Assembly: GCA_028280805.1 (NCBI GenBank)
Contig: JANQLB010000090.1
Coordinates: forward strand, 1 to 64,000
Direction: 5' to 3'
Length of the DNA: 64,000 bases
DNA from: Tissierellales bacterium
Lineage (GTDB): Bacteria; Bacillota; Clostridia; Tissierellales; VENL01
The translations under genes were made by a program, and so were the position numbers. This document shows positions 15,406 to 24,821 of this stretch, piece after piece. Each line of letters opens with the position of its first letter. The first letter of the stretch is position 1. Under the pieces are notes generated by a model. It was not told where the DNA came from. It saw nothing but the letters and a program-made list of their open reading frames with translations, and did no database searches.

Positions 15406-16689
15406 ATGGTAATATTAAGTTTAGGTCAAAAAATAAAAAGATTAAGAAAAGATAAAGAATTAACTCTGGAATGTTTAGGAGAAGAATATGTTTCAAAAGC
15501 TCATTTAAGTATAATAGAAAATGACAAAGCCAGCCCAAGTATAAATTTATTACAATTTTTAGCTAATAAACTTGAAGTTGATTTGGAATTCTTATTAGAA
15601 ACTGAAAAGGAGCAGGCTATTCGTTACTGTAATATTTGGATAAAAGAAATGGAAGCAAAAGTAAAGCTAAATAGAACCAGTGGTATCGATGAAATATATA
15701 ATAATATAGAAAAAGTAGGTAAAGACTATAAACTGTCAGATATACAAGGACAAAGCAATTTACTTTATGCACAATTGCGTATAAACGCCGGTAAATATGA
15801 TGAAGCTTTAGATTACATCCAAAAGAGTATACATTTCTCAACTAAGGCTGATAATATTAGTAGAATTATAAGAGCTTATAATAAAGAAGGATATATCTAT
15901 TTGCATAAAGGTATGTATGAAATAGCAGTACAAAAACATAAGCAGGCATTTATGTTTTATAAAACTTTATCTCATGAAGACCTTATACTTAAATCAGATA
16001 TATTCTTTAATTTGTCAATTGCTTATCATAAATTGAAAGATAAGGAAAACGCTATCAAATATGCTGAACAGGTCTGTGAGATTAATAAAGAGATTAATCA
16101 CCCGAAGAGATATGCTCAAAGTTTATTAAACTGCTCATCATCATATATTTTAAACAAAAATTATAAAGCAGCACAGAGAGTTCTTGAAGAAGCTAATTTA
16201 TTATTGGACAAGCAAAATGAATACCGTTTACAATCTTTAATAGCAAACAATCTTGGAAAAGTATATTTAGACTATGGAGAAAATGATAAGGCTCTTGAGC
16301 AGTTATTAAAAGCAAAAGACCTAAAAGAAAAACATAATACCGACGATCTTCCAAAAACACTTTTTGAACTATGTAAGTTTTACATAAAGAATGGAAGAAT
16401 CGAGAAAGCATTTGAAGAATTAGGATATGCTATGAAGTTAAGTGAAGAAAAAAATTTAGAGAATAATAAGATTGAAGGTCTAAATATTTACATTGACTAT
16501 TATGCAGCTCAAAATAGATATAATGAAGCAATAGAGAAATTAAAAGAGTTAATTGACGTTTTAATAAATTTAGAAAAAGAGGACGAGCTTGTCGGAGCTT
16601 ACCTTAAATTAGGAAATACACTTAATTTAACAAATCATAGAGAAGAAGCTATATTTTATTTTAATAAAGCATATAATTTGTTAAAATAA
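15406..16689 (+). CDS. XRE-family regulator with C-terminal TPR domain (RRNPP architecture)
   Basis: 427 residues. Residues 1-65 are an XRE helix-turn-helix (LGQKIKRLRKDKELTLECLG, then SKAHLSIIENDKASPS). The rest is a long TPR superhelix with about eight repeats (YDEALDYIQKSIHFSTKADN, GEAI-type pairs, final REEAIFYFNKAYNLLK). This is the PlcR/NprR/QsrB plan, in which a reimported peptide binds the TPR groove and changes DNA binding. No exported peptide gene follows directly; the tandem 30-aa ORFs and the Phr-like peptide lie just upstream. Monocistronic with its own promoter and terminator. The ligand is inferred, not shown. Confidence 0.82.
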   Translation: MVILSLGQKIKRLRKDKELTLECLGEEYVSKAHLSIIENDKASPSINLLQFLANKLEVDLEFLLETEKEQAIRYCNIWIKEMEAKVKLNRTSGIDEIYNNIEKVGKDYKLSDIQGQSNLLYAQLRINAGKYDEALDYIQKSIHFSTKADNISRIIRAYNKEGYIYLHKGMYEIAVQKHKQAFMFYKTLSHEDLILKSDIFFNLSIAYHKLKDKENAIKYAEQVCEINKEINHPKRYAQSLLNCSSSYILNKNYKAAQRVLEEANLLLDKQNEYRLQSLIANNLGKVYLDYGENDKALEQLLKAKDLKEKHNTDDLPKTLFELCKFYIKNGRIEKAFEELGYAMKLSEEKNLENNKIEGLNIYIDYYAAQNRYNEAIEKLKELIDVLINLEKEDELVGAYLKLGNTLNLTNHREEAIFYFNKAYNLLK

Positions 16690-16731
16690 TTTAGATAATA
16701 TTGATATAATATATAAATGATAAATTCAAAT

Positions 16732-16757
16732 ATAACCAGTGTTACTGGTTATATTTT
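16732..16757 (+). terminator. Terminator of the XRE-TPR gene
   Basis: Perfect stem ataaccagt (16732-16740) and actggttat (16744-16752), 3-nt loop gtt, then T-rich sequence. Confidence 0.8.
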
Positions 16758-16808
16758 TATGTTAAGATATTTTGGTAAAGATACTTGCTTTATATGGAGA
16801 GAGAGAAA

Positions 16809-18146
16809 ATGAATATAAAAATGCCTAAAGAAGTAGTGAAAATAATTGAATTACTAGATTTATATAACTATGAAGCGTTTGTAGTAGGTGGATGTGTAAG
16901 AGACAGCTTATTACAAAAAAAGCCTTGTGATTGGGATATTTGTACTGACTGTCAACCTAACGAAATCATAAGGATATTTAGAGAGCATGGTATAAAAACT
17001 ATTCCAACGGGATTAAAACATGGAACTATATCTTTGATAATTAATGATAGGACTTTTGAAGTTACAACCTATAGAGTTGAAGAAAATTACATTGACAATA
17101 GAAGACCTGCAAATGTTAAATTTACTAAAAATCTATTAAAGGATTTAAGCAGAAGGGATTTTACAATAAACTCAATGGCTTATAATCAAACTAAGGGTCT
17201 TGTAGACCCATTTAATGGTAGAGAAGATTTACAAAATAAAGTTATAAGAGCTGTGGGAAATCCTAATGAAAGATTTAAAGAAGATTCACTTAGAATAGTA
17301 CGAGGAGTAAGATTTGCTACGGAACTTGGATTTAATTTTGATTTATACACTGTGGAAGGGATATTAAAAAATAAAGAACTTTTAAAAAATATCAGTAAAG
17401 AACGTATAAATTCGGAACTTAATAAAATATTGCTGTCATCTGTTCCTTCTAAAGGGTTCTATTTATTTAAAGAGCTTGATTTACTTGATTATATAATTCC
17501 ACAATTAAAAATCTGTATAAATTTTAATCAGAAAAACCCTCATCATGATAAGGATATTTTTGAGCATACTATGATGGTTTTAGATAATACTCAAAATGAT
17601 TTAATTTTAAGGCTTGCCGCATTGCTTCATGATATTGGTAAACCACTAACATTTACTCAAGATAATAAAGGGATAGGTCATTTTTATAATCATCATTCTA
17701 TTGGTTCAGATATTGCAGAAGATATACTTAAAGATTTAAGATATGATAATAGTATTATAAAACAAGTTAAAGTACTTATTAAAGAGCATATGTCTAAATA
17801 TGATGAACTGACGGATAAAGCCGCTAAAAGATTAATAAATAGAGTAGGGAAAGATAATATATATAGATTGTTTATGTTGCAAAGAGCTGATATAAAGGGT
17901 TCACTGCCTCCATATGATTTTAGTAAAATTGATTATTTAGAAAAGAGATGCATTGAAATAATTAATAATAAAGAACCTTTATCTGTTAAAGATTTAAAGA
18001 TTAATGGATATGATTTAATGGAAATGGGGATTAAACCCGGAAAAGAAATTGGATTTATCCTTAACTCACTACTTGAAAAAGTGTTGGAAAACCCTGAATT
18101 AAACAATAAAGAAAATCTTTTGTCTTTAGTTAAAGAAGAATTTTAA
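16809..18146 (+). CDS. cca: CCA tRNA nucleotidyltransferase
   Basis: ATG 16809 with GGAGAGAG upstream; an in-frame TTG further up has no site. 445 residues. The head has VVGGCVRDSLL followed by DWDICT (the GGxVRD and DxD metal motifs of class II nucleotidyltransferases), then RRDFTINSMAY and the ERxxxD-like RFKEDSLRIVRGVRFA. The middle has an HD domain (LAALLHDIGKPLTF, His/Asp). The enzyme adds or repairs the 3'-terminal CCA of tRNA using CTP and ATP. The HD domain suggests additional phosphohydrolase activity as in related enzymes. Confidence 0.93.
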   Translation: MNIKMPKEVVKIIELLDLYNYEAFVVGGCVRDSLLQKKPCDWDICTDCQPNEIIRIFREHGIKTIPTGLKHGTISLIINDRTFEVTTYRVEENYIDNRRPANVKFTKNLLKDLSRRDFTINSMAYNQTKGLVDPFNGREDLQNKVIRAVGNPNERFKEDSLRIVRGVRFATELGFNFDLYTVEGILKNKELLKNISKERINSELNKILLSSVPSKGFYLFKELDLLDYIIPQLKICINFNQKNPHHDKDIFEHTMMVLDNTQNDLILRLAALLHDIGKPLTFTQDNKGIGHFYNHHSIGSDIAEDILKDLRYDNSIIKQVKVLIKEHMSKYDELTDKAAKRLINRVGKDNIYRLFMLQRADIKGSLPPYDFSKIDYLEKRCIEIINNKEPLSVKDLKINGYDLMEMGIKPGKEIGFILNSLLEKVLENPELNNKENLLSLVKEEF

Positions 18147-18561
18147 ACAATAAGTCATTTCTTATATATATTCTTTCTTGAATAAAACAAATTTAGAGAT
18201 TGGATGACGATATATAATATTCCTATAATTTTTCAGGAAGTTTTATCCATGGACTAAAACATAATACAATGGGTATATAGAATAATGTTAAAAAAGTTAA
18301 CTTTAATTTTGAATGATTTGTTAATAAAAAGTAAAAAAAACAGAAAATAAAGTTTTATGTCTTTAGAATTAATATATTCTTAAAGATTACATAAAAAAAA
18401 GAAGGTAATTTGTTGATATAATAGAATATAACTAATATAATGATATAGGACTACAGACCTAGAAAAAAATTGCTATAACAGGAAATAAGTCCTAGAAAAA
18501 TTTATTTAATAATTTACAATTTTAATATTTCTTATAAGTAATAAATTTAGTAGGTGAAAAT
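18147..18561. other. Long leader region of the type IV pilus operon with a small structured element
   Basis: 415 bp of AT-rich DNA before pilB. At 18446-18494 the ends taggact and agtccta pair, enclosing acagacctag and acagg segments; cctagaaaaa occurs twice (near 18468 and 18491). I compared it from memory with c-di-GMP-I and c-di-GMP-II riboswitch cores and it fits neither. It may be a protein- or RNA-controlled leader structure. No ORF seen. Confidence 0.4.
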
Positions 18562-20244
18562 ATGTCTAGTGAAAAGAAGATGAGATTAGGAGATTTGCTG
18601 GTTTCAGTTGGAAAGATTACTCAAGAACAATTAATGGAGGTTCTTAAAGAACAAAAAATATTTGGTAAAAAAATAGGTAAGCTATTAGTAGAAAAAGGGT
18701 ATGTAACTGAACTAGATATAATTCAAGTTTTAGAATTCCAACATGGTATACCTCATATTGATTTGGACAAGCATTACATAGACCCTGATGTACCAAAGCT
18801 TATTAATGAAAACATTGCTCGTAGAAATGTTCTCATACCTATTAAGAGAGAGGGCGAAGATTTAACAGTTGCTATGGCAGATCCTTTAAACCTTTTTGCC
18901 ATAGATGATATAAAGATTGCCACTGGTCTTGAGGTCAAGCCTGTTATTTCAACCCAAGATAATATAATAAATGCTATAGAACAATATTATGGAAAGCAGA
19001 GTGCAGAACAGGCTATAGAAGATTTTAAAAAGCAGTATGACGTTGATAATATTGAAGAGTTAGATGAAGACATATTAAATGAAATAAACAATGCTCCAGT
19101 GGTCAGACTTGTTAACTCAATAGTTAAACAGGCAGTTAAAGCAAAAGCCAGTGATATACATATTGAACCGTTTGAAAATAGAGTTAGAGTTAGATTTAGA
19201 ATAGATGGAGAATTACAGGAAATTATGTCTCCGGCAAAATCCACTCATTCAGCTATAATAACCAGAATTAAAATTATGGGAAAAATGAACATAGCAGAAA
19301 GAAGAATACCTCAAGATGGTAGAGTTGAAACATCAATAGACGGCAGAGAAGTAGATCTGCGTATATCTGTTCTTCCAACTGTTTTTGGTGAAAAAATAGT
19401 TATCAGGCTATTAGATAGAAGTAGTTTTCTTTTGTCAAAAACTCAATTAGGCTTCACTGACATCAACCTAAACCGCTTTGATGGAATACTTAAAAATCCA
19501 AACGGAATAATTCTTGTAACAGGACCTACCGGTAGTGGTAAAACTACTACTTTGTATACAGTTCTCAGGGAATTTAACAGTATAAGCAAGAATATAATTA
19601 CAGTTGAAGATCCTGTTGAGTATAGACTTGAAGGTATAAACCAAGTTCAGGTAAATATAAAAAGCGGATTAACCTTTGCTCAAGGATTAAGGTCTATACT
19701 TAGACAAGACCCGGACATTATAATGATAGGTGAGATAAGAGATGCGGAAACAGCGCAGATTGCAGTAAGAGCTGCGATAACTGGTCATGTTGTTATTAGT
19801 ACAATGCATACCAATGATGCTCCATCTACTGCTGCCAGATTGTTAGACATGGGTATAGAACCTTACCTTATAACTTCGTCAGTTGTAGGAGTTGTTAATC
19901 AAAGGCTGATAAGAAAAATATGTGATAATTGTAAAACTAAATATACCCCTTCGGAATCTGAAAAGAAAATTTTAGGAGTAAATGATAATATAATTTTATT
20001 TAAAGGAAGTGGTTGTTCTAAGTGTTATAATACAGGCTATAGAGGTAGAACAGGAATACATGAGATTATGAATATGACCAAAGAGGTTAAGGCATTAATA
20101 GATTCCAGATCAAATATAGATTTAATCAAAGAAATTGTTATTAAAGAGGGAATGGTTACTTTAAGAGAAAATTGTAAACATTTAGTATTAAACGGTATAA
20201 CTACCGTTGAAGAATTAATAAAAATTACATACTCATTAGAATAG
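18562..20244 (+). CDS. pilB: Type IV pilus assembly ATPase PilB with MshEN c-di-GMP-binding domain
   Basis: 560 residues. The N-terminus has two 24-residue MshEN motifs separated by five residues: residues 8-31 (RLGDLLVSVGKITQEQL...) and 37-60 (KIGKLLVEKGYVTELDI...), the arrangement that binds c-di-GMP in MshE. The ATPase domain has Walker A GPTGSGKTTT, the Asp box, Walker B DPDIIMIGEIRD and the His box TMHTNDA. A tetracysteine zinc site (CDNCK...CSKCYNTGYRGRTGIHE) is typical of PilB/GspE. It powers pilus extension. First gene of the operon; the next start overlaps the stop region. Confidence 0.93.
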   Translation: MSSEKKMRLGDLLVSVGKITQEQLMEVLKEQKIFGKKIGKLLVEKGYVTELDIIQVLEFQHGIPHIDLDKHYIDPDVPKLINENIARRNVLIPIKREGEDLTVAMADPLNLFAIDDIKIATGLEVKPVISTQDNIINAIEQYYGKQSAEQAIEDFKKQYDVDNIEELDEDILNEINNAPVVRLVNSIVKQAVKAKASDIHIEPFENRVRVRFRIDGELQEIMSPAKSTHSAIITRIKIMGKMNIAERRIPQDGRVETSIDGREVDLRISVLPTVFGEKIVIRLLDRSSFLLSKTQLGFTDINLNRFDGILKNPNGIILVTGPTGSGKTTTLYTVLREFNSISKNIITVEDPVEYRLEGINQVQVNIKSGLTFAQGLRSILRQDPDIIMIGEIRDAETAQIAVRAAITGHVVISTMHTNDAPSTAARLLDMGIEPYLITSSVVGVVNQRLIRKICDNCKTKYTPSESEKKILGVNDNIILFKGSGCSKCYNTGYRGRTGIHEIMNMTKEVKALIDSRSNIDLIKEIVIKEGMVTLRENCKHLVLNGITTVEELIKITYSLE

Positions 20245-20253
20245 GTGATAAAA

Positions 20254-21309
20254 ATGAACATGAAAAATTTGCTTAATATGACAGTTGAGAAAAGAGCTTC
20301 AGATTTACACATATCAGTGGGAACTCCACCAATACTTAGGATAAACGGGAATCTTGTAAGACATGGAGATAAACCTTTAATGCCGGAAGACAATCTAAGA
20401 CTTGTAAGAGAAATTGTCAGTGACATACAATTCAAAGATTTAGAAGAAAAAGGAGAACTGGACATGTCTATTTCTCAAAAAGGCTTAGGAAGATTTAGAG
20501 TAAATATTTTTAGGCAGAGAGGAACTTACGGCATGGCAATAAGGTCTGTAGCATTAAACATACCAACTATTGAAGAATTAGGACTGCCTCCAATAATCAA
20601 GGAATTTGCCAGAAAGCAGAGAGGATTAGTTTTAGTTACAGGACCTACAGGGAGTGGTAAATCTACTACCCTGGCATCAATGATTAACAATATTAATAGA
20701 GAAAGAAATTGTCACATTCTAACTTTAGAAGACCCGATAGAGTATCTTCACAAACATAATAAGAGTATAGTAAATCAACGTGAAATAGGCAGTGATTCAA
20801 AAAACTTTGCCAGTGCATTAAGGTCAGCTCTAAGACAAGACCCTGATGTAATTTTAGTAGGAGAGATGAGAGATTTAGAAACTATGAGTATAGCAATTAC
20901 TGCTGCCGAAACCGGTCACTTGGTTTTATCTACTTTACATACGATAGGAGCAGCTCAAACAGTAGACAGAATCATTGATGTTTTTCCGGCACATCAAAGA
21001 CAGCAGATTGTAATGCAGCTCTCAACTGTTCTGTTAGGTGTTGTTTCTCAACAGCTTCTGCCTAAAAAAGACGGAACAGGCAGAGAGCTGGCAATGGAGC
21101 GTATGGTTGCAACAACTGCAATTAAAAATCTAATAAGAGAGGGTAAAACTCATCAGATACAAACAGCTATACAGACCGGAACAAAGTATGGAATGAAAAC
21201 TATGGATAATTCTATTATTGATTTGTATAGACAAGGATTAATATCTATGGATACAGCCTTAACTTATGCAGTAGACAGGGACTTAGTTAAAAGATATATA
21301 GCAATCTAA
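20254..21309 (+). CDS. pilT: Type IV pilus retraction ATPase PilT
   Basis: ATG 20254 is preferred, with AGGTGA 8 nt upstream, over a GTG at 20245. 351 residues with N-terminal PAS-like region (RASDLHISVGTPPILRING), Walker A GPTGSGKSTTL, Walker B DPDVILVGEMRDLET and the AIRNLIRE-like motif (TTAIKNLIREGKTHQI) needed for retraction in PilT. It depolymerises pili and drives twitching. It directly follows pilB and precedes pilC. Confidence 0.92.
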   Translation: MNMKNLLNMTVEKRASDLHISVGTPPILRINGNLVRHGDKPLMPEDNLRLVREIVSDIQFKDLEEKGELDMSISQKGLGRFRVNIFRQRGTYGMAIRSVALNIPTIEELGLPPIIKEFARKQRGLVLVTGPTGSGKSTTLASMINNINRERNCHILTLEDPIEYLHKHNKSIVNQREIGSDSKNFASALRSALRQDPDVILVGEMRDLETMSIAITAAETGHLVLSTLHTIGAAQTVDRIIDVFPAHQRQQIVMQLSTVLLGVVSQQLLPKKDGTGRELAMERMVATTAIKNLIREGKTHQIQTAIQTGTKYGMKTMDNSIIDLYRQGLISMDTALTYAVDRDLVKRYIAI

Positions 21310-21337
21310 AAAGTCTTACGAAAGAAAGAGTGAATGT

Positions 21338-22549
21338 ATGCCGACTTACAAATATACAGCCTTAGATAAATACGGCAAAAAAATTGAAAAAAATTATTCA
21401 GCTCAAAGCAAAGGTGAAGTATTAAACATGCTCAGGCAGAACAACTATTACCCTATTAAAGTGGAAATAGATTCAAAAACGAAAGATATTAAGAAATTTA
21501 CTATTCCACGAAAGGTAAAAATTAAAGATATAGCAGTGTTTTGCAGGCAGTTTTATGCAATGACGAATGCAGGAGTTCCAATTGTAAGCTGTTTAGATAT
21601 ATTAAGGTATCAAACAGAAAATAAAAATCTTAAAAAAACTCTTAATGACGTTTATGAGGATGTCAACAAAGGAATGACACTTTCTGAATCACTTAAAACT
21701 CATAAAAGGATATTTCCTGACCTGCTTATAAACATGGTTGAAGCAGGAGAAGTAAGTGGTAACCTTGATGTCATTATGGATAGAATGGCAACCCATTATG
21801 AAAAGGAAAATAAGATAAACAATAAGGTAAAGGGAGCTATGACATATCCTATAATTTTAAGTGTAATATCAATTTTAGTAGTTATTTTTCTTTTAGTCGT
21901 TGTTATGCCTACTTTTGTAGGAATGTTTGAAAGTAGCGGAGTAGGGCTTCCAAAGCCAACATTAATATTATTGGCTGTAAGTAATTTTATTAAAAGTTTT
22001 TGGTATATTTTGTCTGCACTTATTATTAGTTTAATATATCTATATAAGAAATATTCAGAATCAGTTAAAGGCAGGCGTAGAATTGATAGTATTAAGCTAA
22101 GTATACCTATTATAAAGGGAACAGCTATAAAGATTATAACTTCAAAGTTTACAAGAACTATGTCTACTTTATTATCTAGTGGAGTTCCACTGATAGAGGC
22201 ACTAGATATAGTATCGAGGATAGTTGGAAATAAGGTGGTAGAGGAAGGCTTACTACAATCTAAAGAAGATATTAGAAAAGGTATAAACCTAGCTGAACCA
22301 ATTAAAAATATTGGAGTATTTCCGCCTATGGTTACATCTATGATAAAAATCGGAGAAGAATCAGGAGCTTTGGATGATATATTGGACAAGACCGCAAACT
22401 TTTATGATGATGAAGTGGAAACAGCTATCCAAAGAATGACAACTCTTTTAGAACCTCTAATGATAGTTCTTATGGCAATAATCATCGGTGCAATAGTAAT
22501 AGCAATGGTACTGCCGATGTTTGATATGATTAATACGATTCAATATTAG
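21338..22549 (+). CDS. pilC: Type IV pilus inner-membrane platform protein PilC
   Basis: 403 residues, beginning MPTYKYTALDKYGKK, with two GspF domains. The first contains FCRQFYAMTNAGVPIVSCLDIL and the second FTRTMSTLLSSGVPLIEALDIV; each is followed by hydrophobic membrane segments (around residues 165-195, 215-235 and the C-terminal 375-395). It forms the platform turned by PilB and PilT. 28 bp after pilT, in the same operon. Length is normal for the family. Confidence 0.93.
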   Translation: MPTYKYTALDKYGKKIEKNYSAQSKGEVLNMLRQNNYYPIKVEIDSKTKDIKKFTIPRKVKIKDIAVFCRQFYAMTNAGVPIVSCLDILRYQTENKNLKKTLNDVYEDVNKGMTLSESLKTHKRIFPDLLINMVEAGEVSGNLDVIMDRMATHYEKENKINNKVKGAMTYPIILSVISILVVIFLLVVVMPTFVGMFESSGVGLPKPTLILLAVSNFIKSFWYILSALIISLIYLYKKYSESVKGRRRIDSIKLSIPIIKGTAIKIITSKFTRTMSTLLSSGVPLIEALDIVSRIVGNKVVEEGLLQSKEDIRKGINLAEPIKNIGVFPPMVTSMIKIGEESGALDDILDKTANFYDDEVETAIQRMTTLLEPLMIVLMAIIIGAIVIAMVLPMFDMINTIQY

Positions 22550-22581
22550 TTTTTAAGATATATTGAAAGGAGGTGAAATTA

Positions 22582-22989
22582 ATGTTAAAAGCGATAAGTA
22601 AAAAAATGAAAAATAATAAAGGGTTTACGTTAATAGAGCTTATAGTTGTATTAGCAGTATTAGGAATAATTGCTGCAATAGCAGTACCAAGATTTACTGG
22701 GGTGCAACAAGAAACAAGATTAAAGGCTGACTTAGCTACTGCATCTGCAATCGTTAAAGCTGCAAGATTAGAACATACAATTACAAATGTTGATTTAACA
22801 GATAATACAGGAGAAGAATATTCAGGAGCTGTAAGTATTAGTTATTTTGAAGGAGGAATTAAACCTCAATCTGATACTGGAGGAACATTTCATTTAGTTT
22901 ATAATGATACAACTGATAAATATTCAGTAGAAATACGTGATGCAAGTGGTACAATTATAGATACTTATGTAGAAGGTGAAAGCTTCTAA
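22582..22989 (+). CDS. Type IV major pilin-like protein
   Basis: ATG 22582 with AAGGAGGTGAAATTA upstream. 135 residues. Short basic leader ending NNKG, cleaved before F, then FTLIELIVVLAVLGIIAAIA with the invariant Glu5 of the mature protein. A globular C-terminal domain of about 100 residues has no disulphide-forming Cys. The position after pilC and before the peptidase, and the strong ribosome site, fit the major pilin; minor pilins lie further downstream. Confidence 0.9.
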   Translation: MLKAISKKMKNNKGFTLIELIVVLAVLGIIAAIAVPRFTGVQQETRLKADLATASAIVKAARLEHTITNVDLTDNTGEEYSGAVSISYFEGGIKPQSDTGGTFHLVYNDTTDKYSVEIRDASGTIIDTYVEGESF

Positions 22990-23005
22990 GACAAATGGTG
23001 ATTAT

Positions 23006-23740
23006 ATGAATTTTGTTATTTTACTTTTAGGTATGTTAATAGGCTCATTTTTAAACGTATGTATATACCGTATACCTAAAAAACAATCAATTGCATATCC
23101 ATCATCACATTGTCCTAAATGTGATGAGAGCTTAAAACCGGTAGATTTACTGCCGGTTATAAGCTATTTTTTGAATAGAAGGAGATGCAGATATTGTGGA
23201 GATAATATTTCTCCACAGTATGTAATTGTTGAATTATTAAACGGACTTATTTATATTTTATTATATTTAAAATTCGGATTAAGTTTAATATTTTTAAAAT
23301 ATATTATATTAGCAAGCCTTCTAATTGTTATTAGCTTTATTGATTATAAGTTAAAAATAATTCCAAATGAGTTAATAGTTTTTGGTTTAATAGTTGGACT
23401 GGCTTTTAATATTTTCAATTTTAGTGATTATTTCTTTACAGGAATAATTGGTATGCTCATTGGAGGCGGAATATTTCTTTTAATAGCTTTATTAGCACCA
23501 ATGGGTGGTGGAGATATTAAACTTATGGGTATTTTAGGATTATTTTTAGGAGGGCAGTTGATATTGCTGACTACATTACTTTCCTTTATAACAGGTGCTT
23601 TAATATCTGTTATATTAATTGTATTAAAGATTAAAAGCAGGAAAGATGAGATACCTTTTGCACCTTTTATCTCTTTAGCAGCAATTATAACTTTAATATA
23701 CGGAGAACATATAATCAGTTGGTATTTAGCGTTAATTTAG
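23006..23740 (+). CDS. pilD: Prepilin peptidase/N-methyltransferase
   Basis: ATG 23006 with GGTGAT upstream. 244 residues, multi-pass. The cytoplasmic loop has CPKC...CRYC (zinc tetracysteine of the N-methylating class). The aspartyl protease motifs are FIDYKLKIIPN (first Asp) and MGGGDIKLMG (GxGD second Asp). It cuts the leader before Phe and methylates the new N-terminus of the pilins encoded here. Confidence 0.93.
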   Translation: MNFVILLLGMLIGSFLNVCIYRIPKKQSIAYPSSHCPKCDESLKPVDLLPVISYFLNRRRCRYCGDNISPQYVIVELLNGLIYILLYLKFGLSLIFLKYIILASLLIVISFIDYKLKIIPNELIVFGLIVGLAFNIFNFSDYFFTGIIGMLIGGGIFLLIALLAPMGGGDIKLMGILGLFLGGQLILLTTLLSFITGALISVILIVLKIKSRKDEIPFAPFISLAAIITLIYGEHIISWYLALI

Positions 23741-23752
23741 AGAGGTGGTATT

Positions 23753-24817
23753 TTGGTTTTGAATAAATATGTATCAATAGACCTAGGAAATAAAAATATA
23801 AAAATAATAGAGGGGAAGGAAAAGGGCAACTGCTTAATTATAGATAAGGCTTTTACTGTTGCCACTCCTATTAACTCCTTTAATGATGGTCAAATATTAG
23901 ATAAGGAAAATCTTAAAAGTGCTGTTTATGGAGCTTTAGAAGATTTTAAAATAAAATCAAAGAAAGCAGTATGCACAGTAGAAAGTACCTCAATAATTAC
24001 TAGAGAAATATCTCTTCCTTACGCAAAAGATGAAGAAATGGATACTATGGTTAAGTATGAAGTTGAACAGTATTTACCGATTATGCTTGATGATTATGTA
24101 GTTGAGTATAAAATTATTGATAAATTTGAAGAAAAAGATATAAAAAAATGCAGAATACTTGTTGCAGCTATACCAAAGCTTATAGTTGAAAATTTATTAA
24201 AGCTGTTACATGAAATAAAACTTAAACCTTTAGCTTTAGACCTCAACTCAAACGCCATATCTAAGATATTTAATAAAAAGCTTAAAATAAATGACAACAC
24301 CTATAATTTAAATGAAACTATTGCTGTTCTTGATATAGGATATAGGTTTATAAGTATAGACATTATATCAAAAGGTGTACCTCAATTTAGCAGATTGATA
24401 AACTCCGGCGGTAAAGATATTGATATAAATATAGCAAATCATTTTAATTTATCCTTAGAAGAATCAGAAAATAGAAAAATATCTGATTGTAATTTAGAAG
24501 TATCACAAGGACTTACTAAATCAGCTGTTATATTAAATGATGCTGTCAAATCTAGTGTAGATAATTGGATTACAGAAATTCAAAGAGTATTTCAATATTA
24601 TCAGACCAGAACGACTGGTAATAAGATAGATTATATATATTTGCATGGCGGCAGCTCAAATTTAAAAGGTCTAGAAAGCTATATGAAAGACGCTATACAA
24701 ATAAAGATTCAAAAAATTAATGAAATAAATGGGGTTAAATTTTGTAAAGGAACTAAGAAATTTGATGTAGAAAATTACTTAAATACTATTGGAGCTATAA
24801 TAAGACTAGGCAGGTGA
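23753..24817 (+). CDS. pilM: Type IV pilus assembly protein PilM
   Basis: 354 residues, actin-like fold: phosphate-1 motif SIDLGNKNIKIIEG near the N-terminus, AVLDIGYRFISIDI (phosphate 2) and YLHGGSSNLKGL (adenosine motif). Two TTG codons (23753, 23759) follow AGAGGTGG; 23753 gives 4-nt spacing and 23759 gives 10, so the start is uncertain by two residues. PilM binds the N-terminus of PilN at the inner membrane. Confidence 0.88.
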   Translation: MVLNKYVSIDLGNKNIKIIEGKEKGNCLIIDKAFTVATPINSFNDGQILDKENLKSAVYGALEDFKIKSKKAVCTVESTSIITREISLPYAKDEEMDTMVKYEVEQYLPIMLDDYVVEYKIIDKFEEKDIKKCRILVAAIPKLIVENLLKLLHEIKLKPLALDLNSNAISKIFNKKLKINDNTYNLNETIAVLDIGYRFISIDIISKGVPQFSRLINSGGKDIDINIANHFNLSLEESENRKISDCNLEVSQGLTKSAVILNDAVKSSVDNWITEIQRVFQYYQTRTTGNKIDYIYLHGGSSNLKGLESYMKDAIQIKIQKINEINGVKFCKGTKKFDVENYLNTIGAIIRLGR

Positions 24818-24821
24818 AAGC

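Noticed and set aside
18446-18494. c-di-GMP riboswitch upstream of pilB
   Set aside because: Neither the type I nor the type II conserved core was recognisable; kept only as an unassigned structure.
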